Source of the DNA: Bacteriovoracaceae bacterium UBA2428
Lineage (GTDB): Bacteria > Bdellovibrionota > UBA2428
Direction of reading: 5' to 3'
Assembly (NCBI GenBank): GCA_002343545.1
Contig: DDRA01000015.1
Coordinates: forward strand, 402 to 41,355
Length of the DNA: 40,954 nt
How positions within the stretch are numbered: position 1 is the stretch's first letter; every line of letters starts with the position of its first letter. The position numbers and the translations under genes are program-made. A model generated the notes under the pieces. The model was not told the DNA's origin and made no database searches. It saw nothing but the letters and a program-made list of their open reading frames with translations. This document shows, piece by piece, positions 32,319 to 40,051 of the stretch.

Positions 32319-33115
32319 AGGAGCGGGTCCGGATCGCTCCCTGCCTCGGTCCGGCGTTGGAACTCGCAACGGCCGCCGGCTTCCGTGCAGGCGAGGAAGA
32401 ACTCCACCGCGAGGATCTCGGGCAGATCCTCGATCCCGCCTTTGTCGGCGAGGCTCTCCAACTCGACGCCGCGTCGCCGGAGCTCGTCTTCGAGCCAAGG
32501 CCGGCCCTTCACGAGGCGTCGGCAGCGATCCGCGACCATCACGAGCGCCTGCCGATCCTCGGTGTGGCAACGCACGTCGAAGCTCCGTCCGATGAGTTGA
32601 CCGAGCGAGGCCCTTTGGGTGCGTTCGAGCAGCGGAGGCGCCTTGGTCGCGCTATCGCGCGCGGCCGTTTTGGGCTCGGCGCCTTTTTCGACTTTCTTCT
32701 CGGGGGCCGCGGCCGTCGAGGGGATCGCGGTTTCGTCTTCGGTCGCGTCCGGAACGGGAGCTCCGCTCGCATCGGGAGCCGGCGCGGAAGCTTGCTGCAG
32801 CTCGAAGGGGTCGTAGATCATCTCGTCCGGCAGCTGCTCGCCGGGGGTCAGCTCCGAGGCGATCGGCTGAAGGGGATCGACGTCGCCGCCGTCCGTCGGC
32901 GGAAGCGGGATGGCGCTCGCGAGATCGGCTTCTTCGTCGGCGATCGGGGCGCGGTGCGAGAAGCCGGGGGCCTCTTCGGCGGGAGTCAGCGGAGCGTCGA
33001 AAGCCTGCACGTCGGGAACGAGAATGGAGTAGCCGCAGGCGCAAAGGATCTCGAAGGCGCCCGGGTAGTCTTCCGTGCGATGTTTGGCCCCGCAGGACGG
33101 GCAAATAAGTTCCAC
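32315..33115 (-). CDS. Zinc-ribbon protein with acidic linker, unknown
   Basis: The product is 266 aa. An N-terminal zinc ribbon (C5, C8, C25, C27: LICPSCGAKHRT to LCACGYSI) is followed by about 130 residues of Pro/Ala/Asp/Glu-rich linker (roughly 36-165). The folded C-terminal domain (LLERTQRASLGQLIGRSFDV to EFFLACTEAGGRCEF) carries three further cysteines. I do not recognise that domain. GTG is the start. The gene overlaps ppk1 by 4 nt, so synthesis of the two is coupled; a role in controlling polyphosphate kinase or its use is a guess from context only. A TATAAT box lies just upstream. Confidence 0.6.
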   Translation of the reverse strand: MELICPSCGAKHRTEDYPGAFEILCACGYSILVPDVQAFDAPLTPAEEAPGFSHRAPIADEEADLASAIPLPPTDGGDVDPLQPIASELTPGEQLPDEMIYDPFELQQASAPAPDASGAPVPDATEDETAIPSTAAAPEKKVEKGAEPKTAARDSATKAPPLLERTQRASLGQLIGRSFDVRCHTEDRQALVMVADRCRRLVKGRPWLEDELRRRGVELESLADKGGIEDLPEILAVEFFLACTEAGGRCEFQRRTEAGSDPDPLL

Positions 33116-33123
33116 GCCCTTTG

Positions 33124-33129
33124 ATTATA
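33124..33129 (-). promoter_or_regulatory. Consensus -10 (TATAAT) of the zinc-ribbon/ppk1 operon
   Basis: A perfect TATAAT on the minus strand ends 8 nt before the GTG at 33115, so the message would start about 1-2 nt before the start codon. The -35 is poor. It stands out because the neighbourhood is GC-rich. Confidence 0.5.
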
Positions 33130-33152
33130 CACAAGGCCGGGTCTGGACGGCG

Positions 33153-34319
33153 TCAGAAGAGGAAGCGGATGCGAAGGGAAAGGGCCCCCGCGTTCGCGTT
33201 CAACGCGCCGCCCACGGAATCCCGAAAGCTCAAACGATGAAAACTGCCGCCGACGCCCAGCATGAAATCCGTGTCCGTCAGATCTTTGAAGTCGAAATCG
33301 TAGCCCGCCCGGAGTCGGTAACCCCAGGGCCGGGCGCTCGAGAAGCCCAGGTCCGAGGCCGTTTGCTCGTAGCCGACGAGACCTTCAAAGCTCAGGCCGA
33401 CCCACGAGACGCCAACCTGCGCCCCGGTGAGGAGCCCCTGAACCTGGTCGGGCGCGGCGCCCGTCGGCGCGACTTCGGTCGAGAACGCGACGACGCCCAA
33501 GCCCACCTTCAAATGGGGAGCGTAGAGGTAGTCGATGCGGCGCCACTTGGGTCGCGCGGTCAGGTAGAAGGAGCGGCCGATCGCGGCGCCGCCGGCCAGC
33601 GCCGTGCCGCTATTTTTGTCGAGCGCGATCGTCCCGCTCAAGGTCGCCACGCCGCCGTGCACCTCGAACTCGGTCCAGGCGTTCAGCCGCGGGTCCGTCT
33701 CTTCCTCGGCGCCGCGGGCGGCGGGCACCCAGAGAAATTCGTTCTCGCCGTGGCGGCTCTCGAGCAGCGCGATCTCTTCGGCGACGTTGTTCGAGCGGAG
33801 CGATCGTTCGTCCTGGATGTCGAGCCCTTCGCCCGCCTTCACGTCGAGTCCCTCGTAGCGGGAATTCGATCGCAGTTGCCGGAGACGTCGCACCCGTCCC
33901 GAAGCGGAAATCTCGAGGAAGGACGTGAAGTCCGATCCTTCGAGTCCCTTCCATTGCCCGTCGCGCTTGGACGGCCAGTGGATACGGTAGTCCCCGAAGA
34001 CGGGCGTGAAGGTGAAGCGATCGTCCGCGCCCTTGTCGGCGAGCACGAGGGCGGGACCGATGACCGAGACCTTGGCGCCGCGTTTGGATTCGAACACGAA
34101 ACCGCCGTCCGCGCCGACGCGGACGATCCACGATGAAGTGGGGCGATCTCCGCGCGCGACCGGCAGGTTGCCGCCCGGCGTCTGCACGAAAACCGGAGGC
34201 CGAAGCTTGGTGACTTCGAAGTCTTGGGCCGCGGCCTCGCCCGCAAGCCCGGCGACGCTGAGCGCGAGCGCGCTCAGCAGCGGGAAAATCGGACTTCGGG
34301 GGGTCACGTCAAATCTCAA
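33153..34319 (-). CDS. Outer-membrane beta-barrel protein, unknown
   Basis: The product is 388 aa with a signal peptide (PIFPLLSALALSVAGLAGEAAA, cleavage near residue 31). The first 200 residues contain a short domain with FVQTPGGNLPVARG and SSWIVRVGADGGFVFESKRGAKV, which looks like a FecR- or SH3-type beta domain. The last 170 residues are barrel strands (GVSWVGLSFEGLVGYEQT, WGYRLRAGYDFDF, DFMLGVGGSFHRLSF), ending with ALSLRIRFLF, whose C-terminal Phe is the BAM recognition signal. The start is TTG at 34319 with GAGGAG 5 nt upstream; a GTG at 34307 is an alternative. It overlaps the upstream peptidase gene by 11 nt. Confidence 0.65.
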   Translation of the reverse strand: MRFDVTPRSPIFPLLSALALSVAGLAGEAAAQDFEVTKLRPPVFVQTPGGNLPVARGDRPTSSWIVRVGADGGFVFESKRGAKVSVIGPALVLADKGADDRFTFTPVFGDYRIHWPSKRDGQWKGLEGSDFTSFLEISASGRVRRLRQLRSNSRYEGLDVKAGEGLDIQDERSLRSNNVAEEIALLESRHGENEFLWVPAARGAEEETDPRLNAWTEFEVHGGVATLSGTIALDKNSGTALAGGAAIGRSFYLTARPKWRRIDYLYAPHLKVGLGVVAFSTEVAPTGAAPDQVQGLLTGAQVGVSWVGLSFEGLVGYEQTASDLGFSSARPWGYRLRAGYDFDFKDLTDTDFMLGVGGSFHRLSFRDSVGGALNANAGALSLRIRFLF

Positions 34320-37194
34320 GCGAGCTCCTCAGGGAAAGAGAATATCGCGATCCGCCCAAGGGACCAAAACCGTAGAAGACGCCCTGCACGATCTGGAAGC
34401 CGACGTACTGGAAAGCGGCACCGTAGATTTCGAGCTGGACGCCGGCCGAAGTGAAAAATTGGTGGCCGAGCGCGTAGCGGGTGCCCGGGATCGTGCTCGT
34501 GACGGATTCGCCCACGAAGCCGAGATCGACGTGGCGAAGCCGCAGGCGGTTCCAGGAGAACGCGAGATCCGGCGACCACAGACCGACGTTCGATTGCAGG
34601 CCGAGCCGAAGGACGTGGGAACTCGCGGCGAGCTGGGGCGCGAAGCCTCGGCTCAAGAAGCGGGGCTCGTAAAGCGCGAGGCTCGGGAGCCCACCCCACT
34701 CGTAATAGAAGAAGGGGTAGTTTTCGGCTTTCATCCACCCGTAGGAACTCTCGAAACGAATTCCGATCGGGCCGAACGGTCGCTCCGTGCGCAGGGTCGC
34801 ATCGAGGGAGGGCCCGGCCTTGAGTCCGCGTGCGCGTCCGGAGACCGAGGTGCCGCCGCGAGTCTCGGCCAAACGAGTCGCGATGCCGTTGGGCGACACG
34901 AGCGAGACGCCGAGCTCGGGGATGGGAAAGGTCGCGCTTGCGTAGCGGCCCGAGGCGTAGCTCGCGAAGATCGAAAGCGAAGGCGTGAACCCGAACGTCC
35001 ATCCCGAAGGGAATGCCCACGGGGAATGGAGCGAGAGGCCCGCGCCCCAGCGATCTTGCACGGGCGGCTCACCCGGTCGGGGATAGGTGTAGATGGGTTG
35101 GTAGTCCGCCGAGAGCGTCGCGCTCCGGAAGGGGCCCCACCCCAGGTCGGAGCGGGTCAGGGAGCCCGACGCCAACGGGCGCGAGAGGAACGAGTTGAAA
35201 CCCGCGGCCGCGTGACCGGACCAACGCCCAAGGAGATCTTGGTAAAAAGTCTGTCCGAGGAAGATGAGGCCTCGCCCGTCGGACTGGAGGCTCGGCCACC
35301 AGAAGCGCGGTCGGAGCGATCCCCACGGCGAATAGGGGCCGGCGTCGCTTGCGTCCGTGCCCGTGGCGGTCGAGGACATCGTCGGATTCGCGAGGGGAGC
35401 GGGAGCTTTCGCGTCGTCGAAGTCCGCGAGACCGAAGGCTTCGAGCCGTTCGACTTCCCAGTAACCGGCGCGGACCCAAACGTGCTTGCGGTCGGGGGCG
35501 AGCGCGGCGCGGACCGACCCGGTTTGTTGGGGGAGTCGCCGCGGGGACGTGCCGTCGCGATAGACCAGAACGCTCGTCCACGCGTCGCGCGAATGCTCCT
35601 GCGCGAGCACGCAGGGGCGGCCGCAGAGCTCGTCGGCCGGTACGGGGTGCGAGAGCGCGCGATCGGCGCGCCAGACTTCGCCGTCGACCACGATCTCTTC
35701 GGCGTAGGTGTCGCGCCCCCGGCTTCGCGAGACGGCCCAGCGCTCGCGCGAGACGAAGGGAGCGCTCAGGCGTTCGAAAGCTTCGCGTCCTTCGAGGAGA
35801 AGCCGGGGTCGGCCGAGCGCGCAAGTGGCCACGTCGAGCGAAGCGGCTTCCAAACGCTGAAAGCCGCTCGCTTCGCTGCGCACCCACGCGAGCGTGCCTT
35901 CGCGAAAGTCGATTTCGCGGAGGCGCGGCGGCAGGTCGAGTCGGCAGGCCACGCGTCCATCCGCTTCGAGAACGAAAACGAAGCGCCGGCCCAGGCGATC
36001 GTCCTGAAGCAGGGGTCCGTCCTCGAGGTTGGGCGAGGAGCGCGCGAAGAGGATCCAGCGTCCCGAGGGGGTCGCGTAGAACTGGAGGGGGATGCGGTTC
36101 CGTTCGTTCCAGACGAGCCGAGACTCGATGCCGCCGAGCCCGCGGTGCCCGAGGCGTCGTCCCGGAGCCTGGTAGTAGGTCGGGGCATCGATCTCGATCC
36201 AAGTGAGTCCGGCTTCGTTCGAGAAGGGGCCGAGAAGGTTGCGGGCCTGCGCGCCCTTCTCCTTGGCCTTGGCGGCCTGCGGCGGAAGGGGAGTCGCGCT
36301 CCACTCTTCGACCGCGCGTTCGAAGACGTGGTCGAGGTCGTCGCCCATTTCGCGAAAGACCTGACGGTAGCTGATGCCGAGACTGGAACTGGCGCGATCC
36401 ACGAAATCGGCGAAGGGGTGAGACTCCTTCCGCGTTCGCGACCAATGGTCGAGGAGCAGGTACCCGAAGTGGTAGGGGAGGTCGCCCGGATCCGAACGCG
36501 GCGACTGGGAGCTTCCGTCCAGGTCGGAGTTTTCGAGCGGCGCGCGCTTCGTGCGTCGGGCGAACTCGGCGAAGCGTCGCCGCTCGAAGTCGATCGCGCC
36601 GGATTCCGGTCGTCCGCCGGCGGCGCCTTCGGTCCACACGGCGAGTCCTTCGTGCATCCACTTGGGCCAAAGCCCGAGGGGGCGCGAAGCCGTGCCGACG
36701 ACGCGCGAGGCGATCGAGAAGAGGCCGCGCCGCTGCTGCAAGACGAGCATGTGGCCGAACTCGTGGACGAGAGTCTCGCGCAAGTAGTCGCGCGACAACG
36801 CGATCGAGGATTCCGCGTCGGGCGCTTCGAGGTGCACGTAGATGCGCTCCGAAGGAACGACCGTCGCGAGTCCGTTGTGGGCGTCGGGGCGCAAGTCGAA
36901 AACGATCGAGGCGTCGTCGCGAAGCTCGAGCCCGAGGCGTCGCTCGGCGATCGTCAACGCCGTCGAAACGAGCCGCTTCCACTCTTCGTCGCTCCACGCG
37001 ATCGTCGAAGGAACGACGACTTCGAGACGAAGGCTCTCCGCGCCCGCGCGCGAAAATTCGAAACGCCGTTCGTCGTAGCGTTGTCGAGACTCGGCCTCGT
37101 GAAGATTTTGAGATCGCGCGATTGCGCAATGCGACATGTTCAAGAGTCCGAAAAGCCCGAGAAAAAGACCCCGTTTCCGGACACTCGCTCGCAT
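34309..37194 (-). CDS. HExxH metallopeptidase fused to an outer-membrane barrel
   Basis: The product is about 961 aa from the ATG at 37194. After a signal-like N-terminus (RKRGLFLGLFGLLNMSHC) comes a peptidase-MA-type gluzincin domain: ETLVHEFGHMLVLQQ (HEFGH at 144-148) and KWMHEGLAVWTEG with E182 as probable third zinc ligand. The middle (about 250-620) reads as a beta-propeller, with repeated blade-like strands. The last 300 residues are alternating aromatic beta strands (FGFTPSLSIFASY, FTSAGVQLEIYGA, GGSRYSLSLRSSLEI) of an outer-membrane barrel. I infer a surface- or periplasm-facing protease anchored in the outer membrane. It overlaps the second barrel gene (33153-34319) by 11 nt and diverges from pal. 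A start at 37227 would enter the pal promoter region and is not preferred. Confidence 0.7.
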   Translation of the reverse strand: MRASVRKRGLFLGLFGLLNMSHCAIARSQNLHEAESRQRYDERRFEFSRAGAESLRLEVVVPSTIAWSDEEWKRLVSTALTIAERRLGLELRDDASIVFDLRPDAHNGLATVVPSERIYVHLEAPDAESSIALSRDYLRETLVHEFGHMLVLQQRRGLFSIASRVVGTASRPLGLWPKWMHEGLAVWTEGAAGGRPESGAIDFERRRFAEFARRTKRAPLENSDLDGSSQSPRSDPGDLPYHFGYLLLDHWSRTRKESHPFADFVDRASSSLGISYRQVFREMGDDLDHVFERAVEEWSATPLPPQAAKAKEKGAQARNLLGPFSNEAGLTWIEIDAPTYYQAPGRRLGHRGLGGIESRLVWNERNRIPLQFYATPSGRWILFARSSPNLEDGPLLQDDRLGRRFVFVLEADGRVACRLDLPPRLREIDFREGTLAWVRSEASGFQRLEAASLDVATCALGRPRLLLEGREAFERLSAPFVSRERWAVSRSRGRDTYAEEIVVDGEVWRADRALSHPVPADELCGRPCVLAQEHSRDAWTSVLVYRDGTSPRRLPQQTGSVRAALAPDRKHVWVRAGYWEVERLEAFGLADFDDAKAPAPLANPTMSSTATGTDASDAGPYSPWGSLRPRFWWPSLQSDGRGLIFLGQTFYQDLLGRWSGHAAAGFNSFLSRPLASGSLTRSDLGWGPFRSATLSADYQPIYTYPRPGEPPVQDRWGAGLSLHSPWAFPSGWTFGFTPSLSIFASYASGRYASATFPIPELGVSLVSPNGIATRLAETRGGTSVSGRARGLKAGPSLDATLRTERPFGPIGIRFESSYGWMKAENYPFFYYEWGGLPSLALYEPRFLSRGFAPQLAASSHVLRLGLQSNVGLWSPDLAFSWNRLRLRHVDLGFVGESVTSTIPGTRYALGHQFFTSAGVQLEIYGAAFQYVGFQIVQGVFYGFGPLGGSRYSLSLRSSLEI

Positions 37195-37245
37195 TTTTGG
37201 TATTTCTACATTTAATTTCGAAAACATCTAGGAGAGGACGTTACG
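37195..37245. promoter_or_regulatory. Divergent promoter region, peptidase / pal
   Basis: This 51-bp gap is strikingly AT-rich around 37193-37222. For pal, TTTAAT near 37211-37216 is a candidate -10, and AGGAGAGGA at 37231-37239 is the ribosome site. For the minus-strand peptidase, TAGAAA (37208 to 37203) ends 8 nt before its ATG. The two promoters must overlap. Confidence 0.4.
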
Positions 37246-37755
37246 ATGAACTGGAAGAATTTGTTGGGAGTTCAAACGTGGATGGCCATCGGCCTCAGCC
37301 TGGCGCTCGTTTCGGGTTGCAGCTCGAAGAAGCCGACGGACGAAGGTGACATGGCGACGACGGACGCGGGTATGAACCCGACCGATCTTTCGGGCGTGCC
37401 GGGCGTCGGTCAAAAGATCCCCGAGCTTGGTCCCATTTACTTTGCTTACGACTCCTTCGCTCTTACGGGCGAAGCTCGCCGCGCGCTCGACGCGCACGCC
37501 GCTTGGCTCAAGGCCAACGGCTCGGTGAACGTTCAAGTCGAAGGCCACTGCGATGAGCGTGGAACGACGGAATATAACCTCGCGTTGGGCGAACGCCGCG
37601 CGTCGACGGTTCGTGACTACCTCACGTCGCAAGGCGTGCCGGGCGCGCAAGTTTCGTCGATCAGCTACGGCGAAGAGCGCCCCGCGGTGCAAGGCGCCGA
37701 CGAATCGGCTTGGTCGCAGAACCGCCGCGCCGAGTTCGTGTCGGCCGGCCGCTAG
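37246..37755 (+). CDS. pal: Peptidoglycan-associated lipoprotein Pal
   Basis: The product is 169 aa. The signal MNWKNLLGVQTW...LVSGC ends at the lipidated C25; a short flexible stretch follows, then an OmpA-like peptidoglycan-binding domain from about residue 62. That domain includes IYFAYDSFALTGEARRALDAHA and VEGHCDERGTTEYNLALGERRA, whose Asp and Arg contact diaminopimelate. Pal anchors the outer membrane to peptidoglycan and works with TolB and the TolQRA motor in envelope constriction. No tol genes are in the window; they may lie elsewhere. A strong ribosome site (AGGAGAGGA) precedes the ATG. It heads a run of envelope lipoproteins. Confidence 0.95.
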   Translation: MNWKNLLGVQTWMAIGLSLALVSGCSSKKPTDEGDMATTDAGMNPTDLSGVPGVGQKIPELGPIYFAYDSFALTGEARRALDAHAAWLKANGSVNVQVEGHCDERGTTEYNLALGERRASTVRDYLTSQGVPGAQVSSISYGEERPAVQGADESAWSQNRRAEFVSAGR

Positions 37756-37788
37756 TTTTCGTCGCCAACGAGGTTTATTCTCGTAGTG

Positions 37789-38124
37789 ATGAGGCCAGAT
37801 AAAGGGAAGAGAGCTCGGAGACCAAGTTCCCGAGCTCGGCCCTTGGTCTGGCTTTTCTTTTTGGCTTCCTGCGCGTCCGTGCAGAAGCCGACCCAGCCCA
37901 TGATCTACGCGAGCGCGGCTTTGAAGGCCGCGGAACGCGCCCAAGCGGAGACTCGCGCGCCCGATCTTTTCCGTCGCGCGGAGTCGGCCTACTGGGAAGC
38001 CAAGAAATTCTATCTCGCCAAGGAATTCGAAGAGGCCCGCAAGAAAGCGCTCGAGGCTCGCCGTCTCGCGGAAGAAGCCGAGCGGGCCGCGGAACTCAAG
38101 GAAGCCGAGAGCGAGGGAGGCTAA
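37789..38124 (+). CDS. DUF4398-like small lipoprotein
   Basis: The product is 111 aa. A very basic start (MRPDKGKRARRPSSRARP) is followed by a short hydrophobic segment and lipobox LASC (C28). The mature part is one long helical Ala/Glu/Arg-rich stretch with YASAALKAAERAQAE, LFRRAESAYWEAKKFYLAKEFEEARKKALEARRLAEEAE, resembling DUF4398 proteins, small envelope lipoproteins of unknown role. It follows pal by 33 bp and precedes the CpoB-like gene by 3 bp. The ATG at 37789 is taken; the adjacent GTG at 37786 would add one residue. Confidence 0.75.
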   Translation: MRPDKGKRARRPSSRARPLVWLFFLASCASVQKPTQPMIYASAALKAAERAQAETRAPDLFRRAESAYWEAKKFYLAKEFEEARKKALEARRLAEEAERAAELKEAESEGG

Positions 38125-38127
38125 GCG

Positions 38128-38976
38128 ATGTCGAAACTCAAAACTCTCGTGGCTTTTGCGTCGTTGAGTGCGTTCGTCGGATGTACGACGAGCCTGGACG
38201 TCGCGGGGAAAGGCGGAGCGCCGCGCTCGGCCTCCAAGCGTCGCGCGAACGCCCCTTCCTACGAAGATCCGACCGGCGTGAAAACCGTCGATGCGCCCGA
38301 CGGGGCGAAGGTGGAATCCGCGAGCGCCGAAGCGCTCCAGCGCCAAGTCGCGATTCTTCAGGGCGAGTTGGAAGACGCCAAGGTCCAGGGCAAGTTGATC
38401 GAGGAACAGATGCAGGCGCGCGTGCGGGCGCTTGAGCTCGAGAAAACGCAACTCATCGCCGAGCTCGAGAAGGCTCGAACCCAGGCTCCCGCGCCGGCGC
38501 TCCTGCCGGAGACCGGGCCGAAGGGCGCGGAAGCGCTTTGGGAGCTGGGACTCGCCGACGTCAAAGCGGGCCGCTTCGAGGCGGCGCTCGGCCCCTTCGG
38601 AGAGATCACGAAATCCTACGGCAAGGACCCCCGTCATCCCTTCGCGATCTTGGGGGTCGGCTTCGCGCATTACCGCCTGAAACAGTTCAAGGACGCAGCG
38701 GTCGTCTTCAATCAGTTCATCGACAAGCATCCCAAGCACCCTTCCGCTTCGCTCGCTTGGTTCGGCGGGGGCGCCTCGCTTTCGCAGCTCGGCCAGGCCG
38801 ACGACGCGAAGCTTTTCTTCGACGAAGTCGTGAAGCGCTACCCGAAATCGGCGGAGGCGCGCGAAGCCAAGGTCCTGCTCGCGGCCAAACGCAAGAAGCC
38901 CGCCGCGGATCTCTTCGCGCTCTTTCCGGCCTGGACAAAGGGCGCTCCGAAGTCCGCGGTTCCGGCCGGACGCTGA
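38128..38976 (+). CDS. CpoB/YbgF-like lipoprotein, coiled coil plus TPR
   Basis: The product is 282 aa. MSKLKTLVAFASLSAFVGC gives a lipobox at C19. A coiled coil spans about residues 66-118 (LQRQVAILQGELEDAKVQGKL onward). TPR-like repeats occupy about 132-250, with ALWELGLADVKAGRFEAAL, HPFAILGVGFAHYRLKQF, FNQFIDKHPKHPSASLAWF and FFDEVVKRYPKSAEAREAKVLL, as in CpoB/YbgF. CpoB links Tol-Pal energy to peptidoglycan synthesis in E. coli; placement after pal supports an equivalent part. E. coli CpoB is periplasmic, whereas this one appears lipidated. The ATG has GGGAGG upstream. Confidence 0.82.
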   Translation: MSKLKTLVAFASLSAFVGCTTSLDVAGKGGAPRSASKRRANAPSYEDPTGVKTVDAPDGAKVESASAEALQRQVAILQGELEDAKVQGKLIEEQMQARVRALELEKTQLIAELEKARTQAPAPALLPETGPKGAEALWELGLADVKAGRFEAALGPFGEITKSYGKDPRHPFAILGVGFAHYRLKQFKDAAVVFNQFIDKHPKHPSASLAWFGGGASLSQLGQADDAKLFFDEVVKRYPKSAEAREAKVLLAAKRKKPAADLFALFPAWTKGAPKSAVPAGR

Positions 38977-38982
38977 TCCCGA

Positions 38983-40041
38983 ATGGAGTTCATCCTCTCG
39001 ATCGAATCGAGCTGCGACGAGACGGCCGTCGCTTTGGTTGACGAGGCCGGTCGCGTCGCGGTCGAACGCATCGCTTCGCAGATCGAGACCCACCGGCGTT
39101 ACGGCGGGGTCGTGCCCGAAGTCGCGAGCCGCGATCATTTCGCGACCCTCGATGCCCTCGTCGCATCGGTGCTCGCGGACCCGGCGGCTTCGGGAGTCCG
39201 GATCTCTCGCGTCGCCGCGACTTGCGGCCCGGGACTCGTCGGGCCGCTCCTCGTGGGTTCGAGCTACGCCCAGGGTCTCGCCGTCGGGTGGGGCTGCCCC
39301 TTCGTCGGGGTCCACCACCTGCGCGGCCACGTGGCCTCGGTCCTGCTCGCGCCGACCGAGGCGAACCCGGCGGCGCTCCGTGAACGCGCCCGCGATCTCT
39401 TTCCGGCTTTCGTCCTGCTCGTTTCGGGGGGGCACAGCCAAGTTCTCGAGGTGCAACCCGACCTTCGCGCCCGCCGCTTGGCCGACACGGCCGACGATGC
39501 CGCGGGGGAGTGCTTCGACAAAGCCGCCAAGCTGATGGGATTGCCGTATCCGGGGGGGCCCGCGCTCGAGCGACTGGCCGCGACCGCGGGCGAGGCCCAG
39601 GTCCAGGCGGGGCGCCGCCTGGCGAAGGAGCTCCCGCGCCCGCGTTCGAGCGAAGGCTTCTCGTTTTCGGGTCTCAAGACCGCCATCCGACTGAAGCTGG
39701 CCGCGAATCCGGCCTTCGCGTCGGACCCGGCCTTCGCCTACGCCGTTCAAGAAAGCATCGGCGAAACCCTCGTGGGGGGGCTCGCCCGCGCGCTTCGCGA
39801 CGTCGAGACGCGGGGTCGCTCGCTCGTGTTTTGCGGCGGCGTTTCGGCTAACCGGCGCGTCCGGGCCTTGCTCGAGGCCAAATGCCGAGATCTGGGGCTC
39901 TCTCTCGTCGTCCCGTCGCTGCGTTACTGCACCGACAACGCGGCCATGATCGGGGCGGCGGCTTGGATACAGGCGCCCGAAGTCGCCGTGGATTCCATCG
40001 AAGCCCGAATTCCCCTGGACTTGGCGCCCCCGCCGTCCTGA
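38983..40041 (+). CDS. tsaD: tRNA N6-threonylcarbamoyladenosine synthase subunit TsaD
   Basis: The product is 352 aa. It transfers the threonylcarbamoyl group to A37 of ANN-decoding tRNAs, with TsaB and TsaE, in the cytoplasm. Signature parts: ILSIESSCDETAVAL, GGVVPEVASRDH, ATCGPGLVGPLLVG, the metal-binding VHHLRGH (H112 and H116), FVLLVSGGHSQVL, DDAAGECFDKAAKLMG, GGVSANRRVR and CTDNAAMIGAAAW. It begins 6 bp after the CpoB-like stop without a clear ribosome site, so it is probably translated by coupling, and is followed by rsmA 10 bp later. Confidence 0.96.
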   Translation: MEFILSIESSCDETAVALVDEAGRVAVERIASQIETHRRYGGVVPEVASRDHFATLDALVASVLADPAASGVRISRVAATCGPGLVGPLLVGSSYAQGLAVGWGCPFVGVHHLRGHVASVLLAPTEANPAALRERARDLFPAFVLLVSGGHSQVLEVQPDLRARRLADTADDAAGECFDKAAKLMGLPYPGGPALERLAATAGEAQVQAGRRLAKELPRPRSSEGFSFSGLKTAIRLKLAANPAFASDPAFAYAVQESIGETLVGGLARALRDVETRGRSLVFCGGVSANRRVRALLEAKCRDLGLSLVVPSLRYCTDNAAMIGAAAWIQAPEVAVDSIEARIPLDLAPPPS

Positions 40042-40051
40042 AACGTCCTCC

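Noticed and set aside
30531..32600. 689-codon plus-strand frame opposite ppk1
   Set aside because: Shadow of ppk1; no family features.
34006..37215. 1069-codon plus-strand open frame
   Set aside because: Antisense to the peptidase/barrel gene, which has a signal peptide, HEFGH and barrel strands; the plus-strand product is featureless.
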